In this document: positions 43,813 to 52,396 of the stretch, piece after piece
Layout of the letters: every line of letters starts with the position of its first letter
Position numbering within the stretch: the first letter of the stretch is position 1
Assembly: GCA_003279115.1 (NCBI GenBank)
Contig: QCBG01000005.1
Coordinates: forward strand, 1 to 64,000
Direction: 5' to 3'
Source: Prochlorococcus sp. AG-347-E03
GTDB taxonomy: Bacteria > Cyanobacteriota > Cyanobacteriia > PCC-6307 > Cyanobiaceae
DNA length: 64,000 nucleotides
The notes under the pieces: generated by a model
Databases searched by the model: none
What the model was told of the DNA's origin: nothing
What the model saw: only the letters and a program-made list of their open reading frames with translations
Made by a program: the position numbers and the translations under genes

Positions 43813-44622
43813 ATGATTTGGCCTTTTAGAAGAAAATCAAAAAAAAGAATGGCTCGTATTGTAATTGATGAGCCTATTACAAGTTCAACAAGAGTTTCTG
43901 TCCTTAAAGCTCTTAAACAAGTTGAGGATAGAGAATTTCCTGCTTTAATCGTGAGAATTGATTCGCCAGGGGGTACTGTTGGAGATAGCCAAGAAATATA
44001 CTCTGCTATTAAAAGACTAAAAGATAAGGGTTGTAAAGTCATAGCTAGTTTTGGGAATATATCAGCATCCGGAGGGGTTTACATTGGTGTTGCATCTGAC
44101 AAAATAGTTGCGAATCCAGGCACAATTACAGGATCTATTGGTGTAATTATAAGAGGAAATAATTTATCAGAATTATTAGATAAAGTTGGTATAAAATTTG
44201 AGACTGTAAAAAGCGGTGTGTTTAAAGATATACTTTCTCCAGACAAACCTCTAAGCGAGGAAGGGAGAAAACTACTTCAAGGTCTAATAGATGAAAGCTA
44301 TAAACAATTTACTGAAGCTGTTGCTGAAGGAAGAAGTTTACCTGTTGAAGAAGTAAGAAAATTTGCCGATGGGAGAATTTTTACTGGAACACAAGCTAAA
44401 GAATTAGGGCTTGTTGATGAAGTTGGAGATGAATTTGTTGCGAGGGAAATTGCCTCAAAAATGGTCGATATTGACCCTAAAATTCAGCCTATAACATTTG
44501 GGAAGAAAAAGAAAAAAATACTTGGATTAATTCCTGGAAGTAAAGTAATTGAAAGAGTTGTCAATAATATCACCTTTGAGATTGACTCATCTAATAAAAT
44601 ACTTTGGTTATATAAACCCTAA
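43813..44622 (+). CDS. sppA: Signal peptide peptidase SppA (short type)
   Basis: A 269-residue S49 peptidase that degrades signal-peptide remnants in the membrane. The catalytic serine segment is ASFGNISASGGVYIGVASDK, and the GTITGSIGVI segment is typical. The catalytic Lys of the short bacterial type is expected downstream (VGIKFETVKSGVFKD). It begins at ATG with a basic N-terminus and no clear N-terminal anchor helix. Its end overlaps an in-frame extension of aroH in the track, which I discount. Confidence 0.93.
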   Translation: MIWPFRRKSKKRMARIVIDEPITSSTRVSVLKALKQVEDREFPALIVRIDSPGGTVGDSQEIYSAIKRLKDKGCKVIASFGNISASGGVYIGVASDKIVANPGTITGSIGVIIRGNNLSELLDKVGIKFETVKSGVFKDILSPDKPLSEEGRKLLQGLIDESYKQFTEAVAEGRSLPVEEVRKFADGRIFTGTQAKELGLVDEVGDEFVAREIASKMVDIDPKIQPITFGKKKKKILGLIPGSKVIERVVNNITFEIDSSNKILWLYKP

Positions 44623-44638
44623 ATCCTTAGATAAGAAA

Positions 44639-45010
44639 ATGAAAGATGATTATAAAATAAAATTTATTCGAGGAGCCACTACTGCATCAGGGAACTCTAT
44701 TGAGGAAATAGAGGATGCAGTAGTAGAATTAATAGACGAATTAATTTCACGAAATAGTCTGAGTAAGTCGAACTTATTATCTATTACATTCACCGCGACT
44801 AAAGATTTGGATGCCTGTTTCCCTGCATCAATTGCAAGGAAATGTAATGGACTCGATTCAGTTGCATTTTTAGATTGCCAACAAATGTATGTATCAAATG
44901 ATATGGATTTTTGTATAAGAATAATGGCTCAAGTTTTATTGCCGCCAAATAACCCCGTAAAGCATCCATATTTAAGAGGTGCTGCTAAATTAAGGACTGA
45001 TAGATGTTAA
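44639..45010 (+). CDS. aroH: Chorismate mutase, AroH type
   Basis: Monofunctional chorismate mutase converting chorismate to prephenate for phenylalanine and tyrosine. It has the AroH trimer fold pattern: IKFIRGATTASGNSIEEIED (Arg contact), LLSITFTATKDLDACFPASI and CQQMYVSNDM, ending HPYLRGAAKLRTD. The track begins at 44549 inside sppA; ATG 44639, just before the conserved sequence and 14 bases after sppA, gives the normal 123-residue length. Confidence 0.95.
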   Translation: MKDDYKIKFIRGATTASGNSIEEIEDAVVELIDELISRNSLSKSNLLSITFTATKDLDACFPASIARKCNGLDSVAFLDCQQMYVSNDMDFCIRIMAQVLLPPNNPVKHPYLRGAAKLRTDRC

Positions 45011-45074
45011 TCTTAGTAGAACAATTTTTCTTTTTAAATTGTCTAGCCTGAATCAAGCCAAAAAATTTTCCTCA

Positions 45075-45665
45075 ATGTTTTTAAACTCAAAGAAGTTTGC
45101 TTTAAATTTTAAAATTTTCAAATTTCTTATTATCCCTGCATTTTTAGTTTCAACTCCACTTCTTACTAACATACAACATGTTAAAGCAGGGTTGGAATTC
45201 CAATGGGACCAAGACTCTGGACATAGAAAATTAAAATGGTTTCAAAAAGAAAACAAAACCAGATTTAGAAACACTATTTATTTTTTCTTGAGGCCAACAG
45301 ATAGAAATGCTGATCTATTAAAAATTAATCTAGCCATCCCAAAAACCTTTAAATCGACTCTAAAAAAAGAAAAAATTAGTTTTTGTAAGGTGAAAATAGG
45401 TGGTTTTGATAGTAGGACTAGATGTCTGGAAGATATTCCTGCTGATATCGAAATCAATACTAATGAATCATCCCTACGCTCAATAGACATTTACCCCTAT
45501 AGTCCTATTCCTTCTAATAAAGATAATAGGGAAAGTTATGCTATTGTCTTCAAAAAAATATTCAACCCCAAGAGATCAGGACTTTATCAATTCCATTCAT
45601 TTGGTCAGCCGAAAGGTAAAACGGTTTCAAGATATATAGGAAGCTGGACTATTGTGATCGATTAA
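45075..45665 (+). CDS. DUF2808 family secreted protein
   Basis: A cyanobacterial exported protein. The N-terminus has a signal peptide (FKIFKFLIIPAFLVSTPLLT, likely cleaved after HVKA). The mature part shows the DUF2808 pattern of strands (TRFRNTIYFFLRPTDRNADL, LLKINLAIPKTF, SIDIYPYSPIPSN) and ends YIGSWTIVID. The track starts at TTG 45039, but ATG 45075 gives a more typical signal length. The function is unknown; it lies between aroH and rpmH. Confidence 0.78.
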   Translation: MFLNSKKFALNFKIFKFLIIPAFLVSTPLLTNIQHVKAGLEFQWDQDSGHRKLKWFQKENKTRFRNTIYFFLRPTDRNADLLKINLAIPKTFKSTLKKEKISFCKVKIGGFDSRTRCLEDIPADIEINTNESSLRSIDIYPYSPIPSNKDNRESYAIVFKKIFNPKRSGLYQFHSFGQPKGKTVSRYIGSWTIVID

Positions 45666-45695
45666 ATGATAAATTAATTATGGATAATTAAAAAA

Positions 45696-45833
45696 ATGAC
45701 TAAAAGAACTTTTGGTGGAACTTCAAGAAAGAGAAAACGTGTATCTGGTTTCAGAGTAAGAATGCGCTCTCATACTGGCAGAAGAGTGATTAAAAGCAGG
45801 AGACAAAAGGGTAGGGAAAGAATAGCAGTCTAA
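45696..45833 (+). CDS. rpmH: 50S ribosomal protein L34
   Basis: Too short for the track. Encodes [20 protein letters not shown], then [20 protein letters not shown] and ends ERIAV (45 residues). The cyanobacterial L34 pattern (TKRTxxGTxRKRKRxSGFR) is clear. It opens the conserved rpmH-rnpA-yidC cluster, with rnpA 12 bases later. Confidence 0.98.
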
Positions 45834-45845
45834 CTAATAATTAAA

Positions 45846-46232
45846 ATGGCCTTACCTAGAGATATGCGTTTAAAAGGTCATAGGACTTTTGATTATATTC
45901 ATAAAAATTCTATTAAATATCATGGGAAATTAATGACTTTTAAGGTGGCAAGATCAAATCCAAAAATCATCTTATCTCATAAAAGTAGATATAGCTCAAA
46001 CAATTTGAGGATAGCAATTGCCATTAGTAAAAAAGTCTCAAAAAAAGCTGTAGATAGAAATAAAACAAGGAGAATTCTGCAAGATTGGTTATTAAAAAAT
46101 ATCCAGAAAATTAATAGCCACAAACCTTATTGGTTACTTGTTAACCTTAGGTTTGGAGATTTCTGCAATGATAAAAATAAACTTTTGGAGGAATTTCAAA
46201 AATTAATGTTTAAATCTGACCTAATCAAATGA
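45846..46232 (+). CDS. rnpA: Ribonuclease P protein component
   Basis: Protein subunit of RNase P, which helps the catalytic RNA process tRNA 5' ends. The 128-residue sequence begins PRDMRLKGHRTFDYIHKNSI and includes the RNA-binding RNR-like segment KKVSKKAVDRNKTRRILQDW. The position between rpmH and yidC is the usual one. Its TGA stop overlaps the next ATG by 4 bases. Confidence 0.95.
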   Translation: MALPRDMRLKGHRTFDYIHKNSIKYHGKLMTFKVARSNPKIILSHKSRYSSNNLRIAIAISKKVSKKAVDRNKTRRILQDWLLKNIQKINSHKPYWLLVNLRFGDFCNDKNKLLEEFQKLMFKSDLIK

Positions 46233-46642
46233 TTAACATGAACGAAGAAACCTTTTACGAAGGAGGTCCTGCAAAAAGTGATTTAATAATAAATTTACTA
46301 GCAGGTATCACTCTTCTTGGTTTGCCATTCACCTTTGCTGCAATAGTTAGAGCATTATGGCTAAGATACAAAATTACAAATAAAAGAATCACTATTAATG
46401 GTGGATGGTTTGGCAAAAACAAAACTCAAGTTTCATTAAGTAACATTGAAGAAATAAGATCTATTCCAAGGGGGTTTGGCTCATATGGCGATATGGTTCT
46501 TATTCTTAATGATGGATCAAAAGTTGAAATGAAATCTTTACCTCTTTTTAGAGAAAAGCAAAAATATATTGAGGAATATATAAATAAAAGAACACAAATC
46601 CCAAATCTAAACGAGGTAGAAGGATTTGCTACTAAATCCTAA
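46229..46642 (+). CDS. PH-domain (YdbT/bPH2-like) membrane protein
   Basis: A 137-residue protein with two hydrophobic N-terminal segments (DLIINLLAGITLLGLPFTFA and AAIVRALWLRY) followed by a bacterial PH-like domain (KITNKRITINGGWFGKNKTQ, VSLSNIEEIRSIPRG). It is a regular member of the rpmH-rnpA-yidC cluster in cyanobacteria and is translationally coupled to rnpA (ATGA). The function is unknown; its place next to yidC suggests a membrane-associated role. Confidence 0.85.
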   Translation: MINMNEETFYEGGPAKSDLIINLLAGITLLGLPFTFAAIVRALWLRYKITNKRITINGGWFGKNKTQVSLSNIEEIRSIPRGFGSYGDMVLILNDGSKVEMKSLPLFREKQKYIEEYINKRTQIPNLNEVEGFATKS

Positions 46643-46713
46643 ATAAATTAATTACAAAAACCTTTTTTTCCTGTAAAATAAATGTCTATTAAAATTACTC
46701 TCTTTTTAATATC

Positions 46714-47856
46714 GTGATAGGGTTCATTTCTGAAAAACTACTTATCCCGATTCTAGATTTTTTCTATGGCTTGGTACCTAGCTACGGATTGGCAATTGTT
46801 GCACTAACAGTAGTTATAAGGGTTGCTCTTTTCCCTTTGAGTGCTGGGTCAATTAGAAGTGCAAGAAGAATGAAAATTGCACAACCAGTAATGCAAAAAA
46901 GGCAAGCAGAAATAAAATCTAAGTTTTCAGGTGATCCAAAGAAACAGCAAGAAGAATTAGGAAAATTAATGAATGAGTTTGGCAGTCCTCTTGCAGGTTG
47001 CCTTCCGTTGATTGTTCAAATGCCGGTCCTATTTGCATTGTTTGCGACCCTTAGAGGATCTCCATTTGCTGATGTTCCTTACAATATAAATCTTAAGGTA
47101 GTGCCTCAAGATCAAATTGCTGCTATTGACCCAAAACCCTATAAATCACCAAGACACTCTATTTTTATTACAGAAAAATCACATTTTCCTGTAGTAGCAA
47201 CTATCCCAAATGGAACAAAATTAGGAACAGAAGAATCAATAAAAATAAATTTGCAAACAACAAATGGTAATAGCTACTCGGAAGTTTTGTCCAATTACGA
47301 TAACGGATCCAAATTTCTCCCTACCTGGACGGTTTCAAAAGGTTCGGAGAATTTAAAAGTTTCTCAAGACGGTACAGTCACTGCAATTAAACCAGGTGAT
47401 GCAACAATTGAAGCGAAAATCCCAGGTCTTGCTGCAAAGAGTGGTTTTCTTTTTATTAAAGCTCTCGGTCAAGTAGGTTTTTATGTAGATGGGGCTATTA
47501 ACTGGGATATTGCTGCATTAGTTGGTGCCTTTGGATTAACACTACTTCTTTCTCAAGTTTTGTCTAGTCAAGGCATGCCTGCAAATCCTCAACAATCAAC
47601 AGCTAACAAGATTACACCAGTAATGATTACTGGAATGTTTCTGTTTTTCCCATTACCGGCAGGAGTATTACTTTATATGGTTGTTGCCAATATATTTCAG
47701 GCATTTCAAACCTTTCTTCTTAACAAAGAAGCTCTTCCTGAGAATCTACAAAAAATTCTGGATCAACAATTATTAGCGAAAGATCAAGTAATAACAACTT
47801 CTGCTTCAAATATTTCAGAAAAAAGATTGCCTTTTGAACCTAACAGTAAAAAATAG
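46714..47856 (+). CDS. yidC: Membrane protein insertase YidC with Ig-like loop insertion
   Basis: Inserts proteins into the thylakoid and plasma membranes (380 residues, GTG start). The core helices are recognisable: [20 protein letters not shown] (with the functional Arg), [20 protein letters not shown] and the C-terminal [20 protein letters not shown]. Between the second and third of these, a lumenal or periplasmic loop of about 120 residues contains a Big_2-like stretch ([20 protein letters not shown] then [15 protein letters not shown]). The loop is larger than in E. coli homologues lacking the N-terminal P1 domain. It follows the PH-domain gene after 71 bases. Confidence 0.94.
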   Translation: MIGFISEKLLIPILDFFYGLVPSYGLAIVALTVVIRVALFPLSAGSIRSARRMKIAQPVMQKRQAEIKSKFSGDPKKQQEELGKLMNEFGSPLAGCLPLIVQMPVLFALFATLRGSPFADVPYNINLKVVPQDQIAAIDPKPYKSPRHSIFITEKSHFPVVATIPNGTKLGTEESIKINLQTTNGNSYSEVLSNYDNGSKFLPTWTVSKGSENLKVSQDGTVTAIKPGDATIEAKIPGLAAKSGFLFIKALGQVGFYVDGAINWDIAALVGAFGLTLLLSQVLSSQGMPANPQQSTANKITPVMITGMFLFFPLPAGVLLYMVVANIFQAFQTFLLNKEALPENLQKILDQQLLAKDQVITTSASNISEKRLPFEPNSKK

Positions 47857-47871
47857 CCTTAATTTTAAGTA

Positions 47872-49338
47872 ATGAGTTCTTGGTGTAGAAATTTAGAATT
47901 ACTAATAAAATCAAGAACATCATTAATTTGGATAAGGACTAAAGAAGAAGAAAGATTAGAAAAGCTAATTAGTCTTTCATGTGAAAAATTAAATATAAAA
48001 AGATTCATTTGCTGGGATTGTGTTAACGGTTTAAAAGGATTAATAAATGAAGAAGGTAAATTTTCTAGTAATCCGTTAGGAGTTCTCAATTGGCTTAAAG
48101 AACAAAGTTCTGAAGTCTCATCAGTTTTATTATTAAAAGATTTCCACAAATTTTATGATGATCCATCTATCAACAGGACTATTAAAGAACTATCTTCAGC
48201 GCTTAAAAAAACTAGTCATAATTTAATTATTAGTTCTCATTTATTTCCATCATCAGAAGAGCTGGATGAATTAATGACAATTGTAAATCTACCTTTACCT
48301 GATCAAAAAGAATTGAAAAATCTAATAAAAAAAATTGCTATTAATACCAATTCAAATCTTAAGGAACAAGACTTAAACGAACTTTCTATAGCCTCAAGTG
48401 GACTTACCGAAATAAAAGTAAAACAAGTCACTGCAAAGGCCCTTGCTCAAAGAGGAAAAATAAGTAAAGAAGATATTAAAGATATTCTTGAGGAGAAAAA
48501 ACAAGTGATCGCAAGAAGTGAAATTTTAGAATTTTTCGAGGCTAAATCATGTCAAGATGATATTGGCGGTTTAAATGTTTTAAAAGTTTGGCTTAATCAA
48601 AGACACAGGGCCTTTTCTAAAGAAGCTAGAGATTATGGGTTACCCATTCCTAAGGGCGTCTTACTCGTCGGAGCGCAAGGAACAGGGAAATCGCTTACCG
48701 CAAAATCAATTTCTAAGAGTTGGTCAATGCCGCTACTCAGGTTAGATGTTGGGAGACTGTTTTCTAGCCTCGTTGGTTCAAGCGAAGCAAGAACTAGAGA
48801 AACAATTTCAAGAGCTGAGGCCATGTCTCCGTGTATCCTGTGGATCGACGAAATAGACAAAGGTTTTGGTGGCGATGCTAGAAGCGATGGAGGAACAAGT
48901 CAGAGGGTTTTGGCAAGTTTACTAACTTGGATGGCTGAAAAAGAATCCGCCGTATTTGTCATTGCTACCGCTAATGCTATAGATAAGCTTCCTGCTGAAT
49001 TATTAAGGAAAGGTAGGTTTGATGAGATATTTTTTCTTGATTTGCCAAATTCCGAAGAAAGATTAAGTATTCTGGATTTGCACCTAAAAAAAAGAAGGCC
49101 AAGTTACAGTTTTCCTCTATCTACTATCATCGATAGAACAGATGGGTTCTCAGGGGCAGAACTTGAACAAGCAGTAATAGAGGGGATGCATATTTCATTC
49201 TCTGAAAATAGAGAGCTTATGGAGAAAGATTTAATAAAGGCAGTTTCTGAACTAGTTCCTTTATCAAGAACTGCTAAAGAGCAAATTGATTTTCTAAAAA
49301 AATGGTCATCCACAGGACGGGCCCGCTCTGCATCGTGA
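47872..49338 (+). CDS. ycf46: Ycf46-like AAA ATPase
   Basis: A 488-residue AAA-type ATPase. The Walker A is LLVGAQGTGKSLTAKSISKS, Walker B CILWIDEIDKGFGG, and the second region of homology includes FVIATANAIDKLPAELLRKG with the arginine finger area RKGRFDEIFF. The N-terminal 200 residues are a separate helical domain seen in Ycf46 homologues. In other cyanobacteria the family has been linked to inorganic-carbon use, but the molecular job is not settled. It follows yidC after 15 bases. Confidence 0.88.
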   Translation: MSSWCRNLELLIKSRTSLIWIRTKEEERLEKLISLSCEKLNIKRFICWDCVNGLKGLINEEGKFSSNPLGVLNWLKEQSSEVSSVLLLKDFHKFYDDPSINRTIKELSSALKKTSHNLIISSHLFPSSEELDELMTIVNLPLPDQKELKNLIKKIAINTNSNLKEQDLNELSIASSGLTEIKVKQVTAKALAQRGKISKEDIKDILEEKKQVIARSEILEFFEAKSCQDDIGGLNVLKVWLNQRHRAFSKEARDYGLPIPKGVLLVGAQGTGKSLTAKSISKSWSMPLLRLDVGRLFSSLVGSSEARTRETISRAEAMSPCILWIDEIDKGFGGDARSDGGTSQRVLASLLTWMAEKESAVFVIATANAIDKLPAELLRKGRFDEIFFLDLPNSEERLSILDLHLKKRRPSYSFPLSTIIDRTDGFSGAELEQAVIEGMHISFSENRELMEKDLIKAVSELVPLSRTAKEQIDFLKKWSSTGRARSAS

Positions 49339-49366
49339 ATAAAATTTAATTTTTAAAATATTCCAT

Positions 49367-49414
49367 AAGTCAGGAATCATTAAAGTCAGGAATCATTAAA
49401 GTCAGGAATCATTA
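49367..49414 (+). repeat. Three perfect tandem copies of a 16-base unit
   Basis: AAGTCAGGAATCATTA occurs three times without mismatch in the 154-base gap between ycf46 and serS, about 78 bases before the serS start. Copy number may vary between strains. Confidence 0.95.
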
Positions 49415-49492
49415 ATTTAGTTAATTTTTAATCAAAAAACCCAAATAATGAATTGAGATTAACTATGTTATTTAATGTAATAAAAAAAAAGA

Positions 49493-50770
49493 GTGTTAGA
49501 TCAAAAATTAATAAGAGAAAACCCAACATTTGTTGAAGAGAATTTATCCTTAAGAGGAAAAGTTTACAAGATATCTCATATTCATGAATTAACTGTTAAG
49601 AAAAAGGAAATTGACATAGAAATATCCAGTCTTCAATCTGAGAGTAAAAAATTAAGCAAATTAATCGGTCAAGTTATTGGAAAATCCCAAAATAATAATT
49701 CACAAGAATTAAATGATTTAAAGAAAAAGGGAAACGAATACAGAATTAAAATTTCTGAACTAGAAGAGAAACAAAGAATATTAGAAAAAGAAGTAGATGA
49801 TGAGATTTATAATTTGCCAAATTTTCCTAGCAAAGATGCGCCTATTGGGAAAGATGAAAGTGATAATTTACAAATAAAAACTTGGGGGGATCCTCTTATA
49901 AATGAGAATATAAAATCACACTGGGAAATCGGAGAAAGTCTTAATATTTTTGACTCTGTAAAATCAACAAAAATATCAAAAAGTCGTTTTATCACACTTA
50001 TAGGCAATGGTGCCAGATTAGAGAGGGCATTAATTAATTTTATGCTCGATACACATACGAAAAATGGTTACTTGGAGTTAATGCCGCCAGCTTTAGTAAA
50101 TTCAGAAAGTCTTACCGGATCTGGTCAATTACCTAAATTTTCAAATGAAAGTTTTAAGTGTTCTAATGATGATTTATGGCTTTCTCCAACAGCTGAAGTT
50201 CCACTAACTGCTTTACATAGAAACGAGCTTATTGATCCCAAGCATTTACCCATTAAGTACGTTGCATATAGTCCATGTTTCAGGAGAGAAGCTGGAAGTT
50301 ATGGAAGGGATACTAAAGGTTTAATAAGACTTCATCAATTTAATAAGGTTGAACTCTATTGGTTTTGTGATCCAAGTAAATCTTTAGAAGCGCATAAAAA
50401 GATTACTTCTGATGCAGAAAGCATTTTAAAAAAGCTCAACTTACCTTACAGATTAGTAGATATTTGTACTGGAGATTTAGGCTTTTCTTCTAGTAGAACT
50501 TTTGATCTTGAAGTTTGGCTTCCCAGTAGTAAATGTTATAGAGAAATTTCAAGTTGCAGTAATTGCCTTGACTTTCAAGCACGTAGATCATCAATAAGAT
50601 CAAAAATTGATAAAAAAAATAAATATATACATACCTTAAATGGTAGTGGTCTTGCTATTGGAAGAACAATGGCAGCGATTCTTGAGAATGGCCAACAAAC
50701 AGATGGTAGCGTTAAGATTCCAGATGCTCTAGTTCCATATTTTGGATCAAATTTTTTAAAAACTGCTTAA
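49493..50770 (+). CDS. serS: Serine--tRNA ligase
   Basis: Class II synthetase that charges tRNA-Ser (425 residues). The N-terminal coiled-coil arm that grips the long variable arm is clear ([20 protein letters not shown] to [14 protein letters not shown]). Motif 2 is [21 protein letters not shown] and motif 3 is [18 protein letters not shown]. It starts at GTG ([18 protein letters not shown]), preceded by AAAAAAAAAGA. The three-copy tandem repeat sits upstream. Confidence 0.97.
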   Translation: MLDQKLIRENPTFVEENLSLRGKVYKISHIHELTVKKKEIDIEISSLQSESKKLSKLIGQVIGKSQNNNSQELNDLKKKGNEYRIKISELEEKQRILEKEVDDEIYNLPNFPSKDAPIGKDESDNLQIKTWGDPLINENIKSHWEIGESLNIFDSVKSTKISKSRFITLIGNGARLERALINFMLDTHTKNGYLELMPPALVNSESLTGSGQLPKFSNESFKCSNDDLWLSPTAEVPLTALHRNELIDPKHLPIKYVAYSPCFRREAGSYGRDTKGLIRLHQFNKVELYWFCDPSKSLEAHKKITSDAESILKKLNLPYRLVDICTGDLGFSSSRTFDLEVWLPSSKCYREISSCSNCLDFQARRSSIRSKIDKKNKYIHTLNGSGLAIGRTMAAILENGQQTDGSVKIPDALVPYFGSNFLKTA

Positions 50771-50779
50771 TATAAAAAA

Positions 50780-51859
50780 ATGAATGTTTTAACCTCAATA
50801 ACAGTACTTGGATTCCTCATATTTTTTCATGAGATGGGGCATTTTCTTGCGGCTATTTTACAAGGTATTTATGTTGATGGATTTTCAATTGGCTTTGGGC
50901 CCTCAATTATTAAAAAAAAAGTTAAAAATATTACTTATTCATTCAGAGCCTTTCCTCTTGGAGGCTTTGTATCCTTCCCTGATGAAGAACTAAATAATAT
51001 TGACCCTAAAGATCCAAATCTTTTAAAAAATAGGCCAATAATTCAAAGAGTTATTGTAATTTCTGCTGGCGTATTTGCCAACTTGATACTTGCTTACTCA
51101 ATCTTAATTATAAATGTAACTACTGTTGGTATTCCATTTGATCCAGAACCAGGGATTTTAGTTTTGGCTACTCAACCTGAGAAGGCTGCATCTCTTGCTG
51201 GTTTAGAACCAGGGGATAAAATATTAGAAATCGAAACTAATACTTTAGGAGTTGGGGATCAAGCAGTTTCCACTTTAGTAAAAGAAATTCAAAATTCATC
51301 AGACGAACCAATTTCAATAAAAATTGAAAGGGATGGGAGTTTCAAAGATTTAACTTTGGTACCAAAAAATATTGATGGAAAAGGCACAATAGGTGCTCAA
51401 TTACAACCAAATATAAGAAAAGAAACTAAAAAGACAAAAAACGTTTTCGAACTTTTTAAATACACCAATAATGAATTTTCATCACTTTTAGTAAAAACAA
51501 TTCAAGGTTATAAAGGTTTAATAACAAATTTCTCATCAACAGCTCAACAATTAAGTGGGCCGGTAAAAATCGTTGAAATCGGTGCACAATTATCTCAACA
51601 AGGTGGAACAGGCATATTATTATTTGCGGCTTTAATCTCTATTAATTTAGCAGTACTTAATTCATTACCTTTACCATTGTTAGATGGTGGACAACTTCTT
51701 TTCACTATAATTGAAGGTTTTAGGGGTAAACCTGTTCCAGTCAAGGTGCAAATGGTTGTTACTCAATCCAGTTTTTTTCTTTTAGTTGGACTAAGTGTTC
51801 TGCTTATTATCAGAGATACTAGTCAACTATTAATCGTGCAAAGGTTATTAAACCAATAA
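50780..51859 (+). CDS. rseP: Site-2 protease (RseP-type) zinc metalloprotease
   Basis: Intramembrane metalloprotease, 359 residues. The zinc-binding HEMGHFLAAIL lies in the first helix and the third ligand in LPLPLLDGGQLLF. A PDZ domain occupies the middle (KAASLAGLEPGDKILEIETN). Such proteases cleave anti-sigma factors or remnant signal peptides. It follows serS after 9 bases and is probably co-transcribed with it. Confidence 0.93.
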   Translation: MNVLTSITVLGFLIFFHEMGHFLAAILQGIYVDGFSIGFGPSIIKKKVKNITYSFRAFPLGGFVSFPDEELNNIDPKDPNLLKNRPIIQRVIVISAGVFANLILAYSILIINVTTVGIPFDPEPGILVLATQPEKAASLAGLEPGDKILEIETNTLGVGDQAVSTLVKEIQNSSDEPISIKIERDGSFKDLTLVPKNIDGKGTIGAQLQPNIRKETKKTKNVFELFKYTNNEFSSLLVKTIQGYKGLITNFSSTAQQLSGPVKIVEIGAQLSQQGGTGILLFAALISINLAVLNSLPLPLLDGGQLLFTIIEGFRGKPVPVKVQMVVTQSSFFLLVGLSVLLIIRDTSQLLIVQRLLNQ

Positions 51860-51923
51860 ATAAATTTTAAAAACTGTTCTCCAAGCTGTTAGTATAGTAA
51901 TTAGTTTTAAATATTCTGACTAA

Positions 51924-52226
51924 ATGGCGAAAAAGTCCATGATTGCGAGAGAAGTAAAACGCAAAAAACTTGTGAAGCAATATGCTGCAAAAAGGAAAGC
52001 ATTATTAAATGAATTTAATGCCGCAAAAGATCCAATGGAAAGGTTAGAAATTCATAGAAAGATTCAAGGTCTGCCAAGGAACTCTGCACCAAATAGAGTA
52101 AGAAATAGGTGTTGGGCAACTGGTAAACCTAGAGGAGTATATAGAGATTTTGGTCTTTGCAGGAATCAGTTAAGACAAAGAGCTCATAACGGTGAACTTC
52201 CTGGAGTAGTTAAATCAAGTTGGTAG
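51924..52226 (+). CDS. rpsN: 30S ribosomal protein S14
   Basis: A 100-residue S14 of the zinc-free long type ([60 protein letters not shown]). It binds 16S rRNA in the small-subunit head. It is not in a large ribosomal-protein operon here but between rseP and pnp, which matches a typical cyanobacterial location. Confidence 0.97.
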   Translation: MAKKSMIAREVKRKKLVKQYAAKRKALLNEFNAAKDPMERLEIHRKIQGLPRNSAPNRVRNRCWATGKPRGVYRDFGLCRNQLRQRAHNGELPGVVKSSW

Positions 52227-52396
52227 TATAAGTTTTCAACTTAAGTACTTTATTTCTCAAGAAAAAATAATACTTTTAGAAAATAAACTCATTTTTTGGA
52301 CATTTTTAAAAATTTTTATAGCTTATCTAAATAATTTACTCAATATGTCCCTTTTAAATGTAAGAATAAATTATGTATAGATTTATAATTTAAAAA
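52227..52396 (+). promoter_or_regulatory. Leader region upstream of pnp
   Basis: A 170-base AT-rich gap holding a very short AAGTT-TTC-AACTT hairpin after rpsN and several TATA-like sequences (TATGTATAGATT) before pnp. In other bacteria pnp leaders are sites of autoregulation; nothing here proves it. Confidence 0.35.

Noticed and set aside
44549-44638. N-terminal extension of aroH inside sppA
   Set aside because: Conserved AroH sequence begins at ATG 44639; the extension is just the open frame over sppA.
49367-49414. CRISPR array
   Set aside because: The three 16-base copies are directly adjacent with no spacers and no cas genes nearby; it is a simple tandem repeat.
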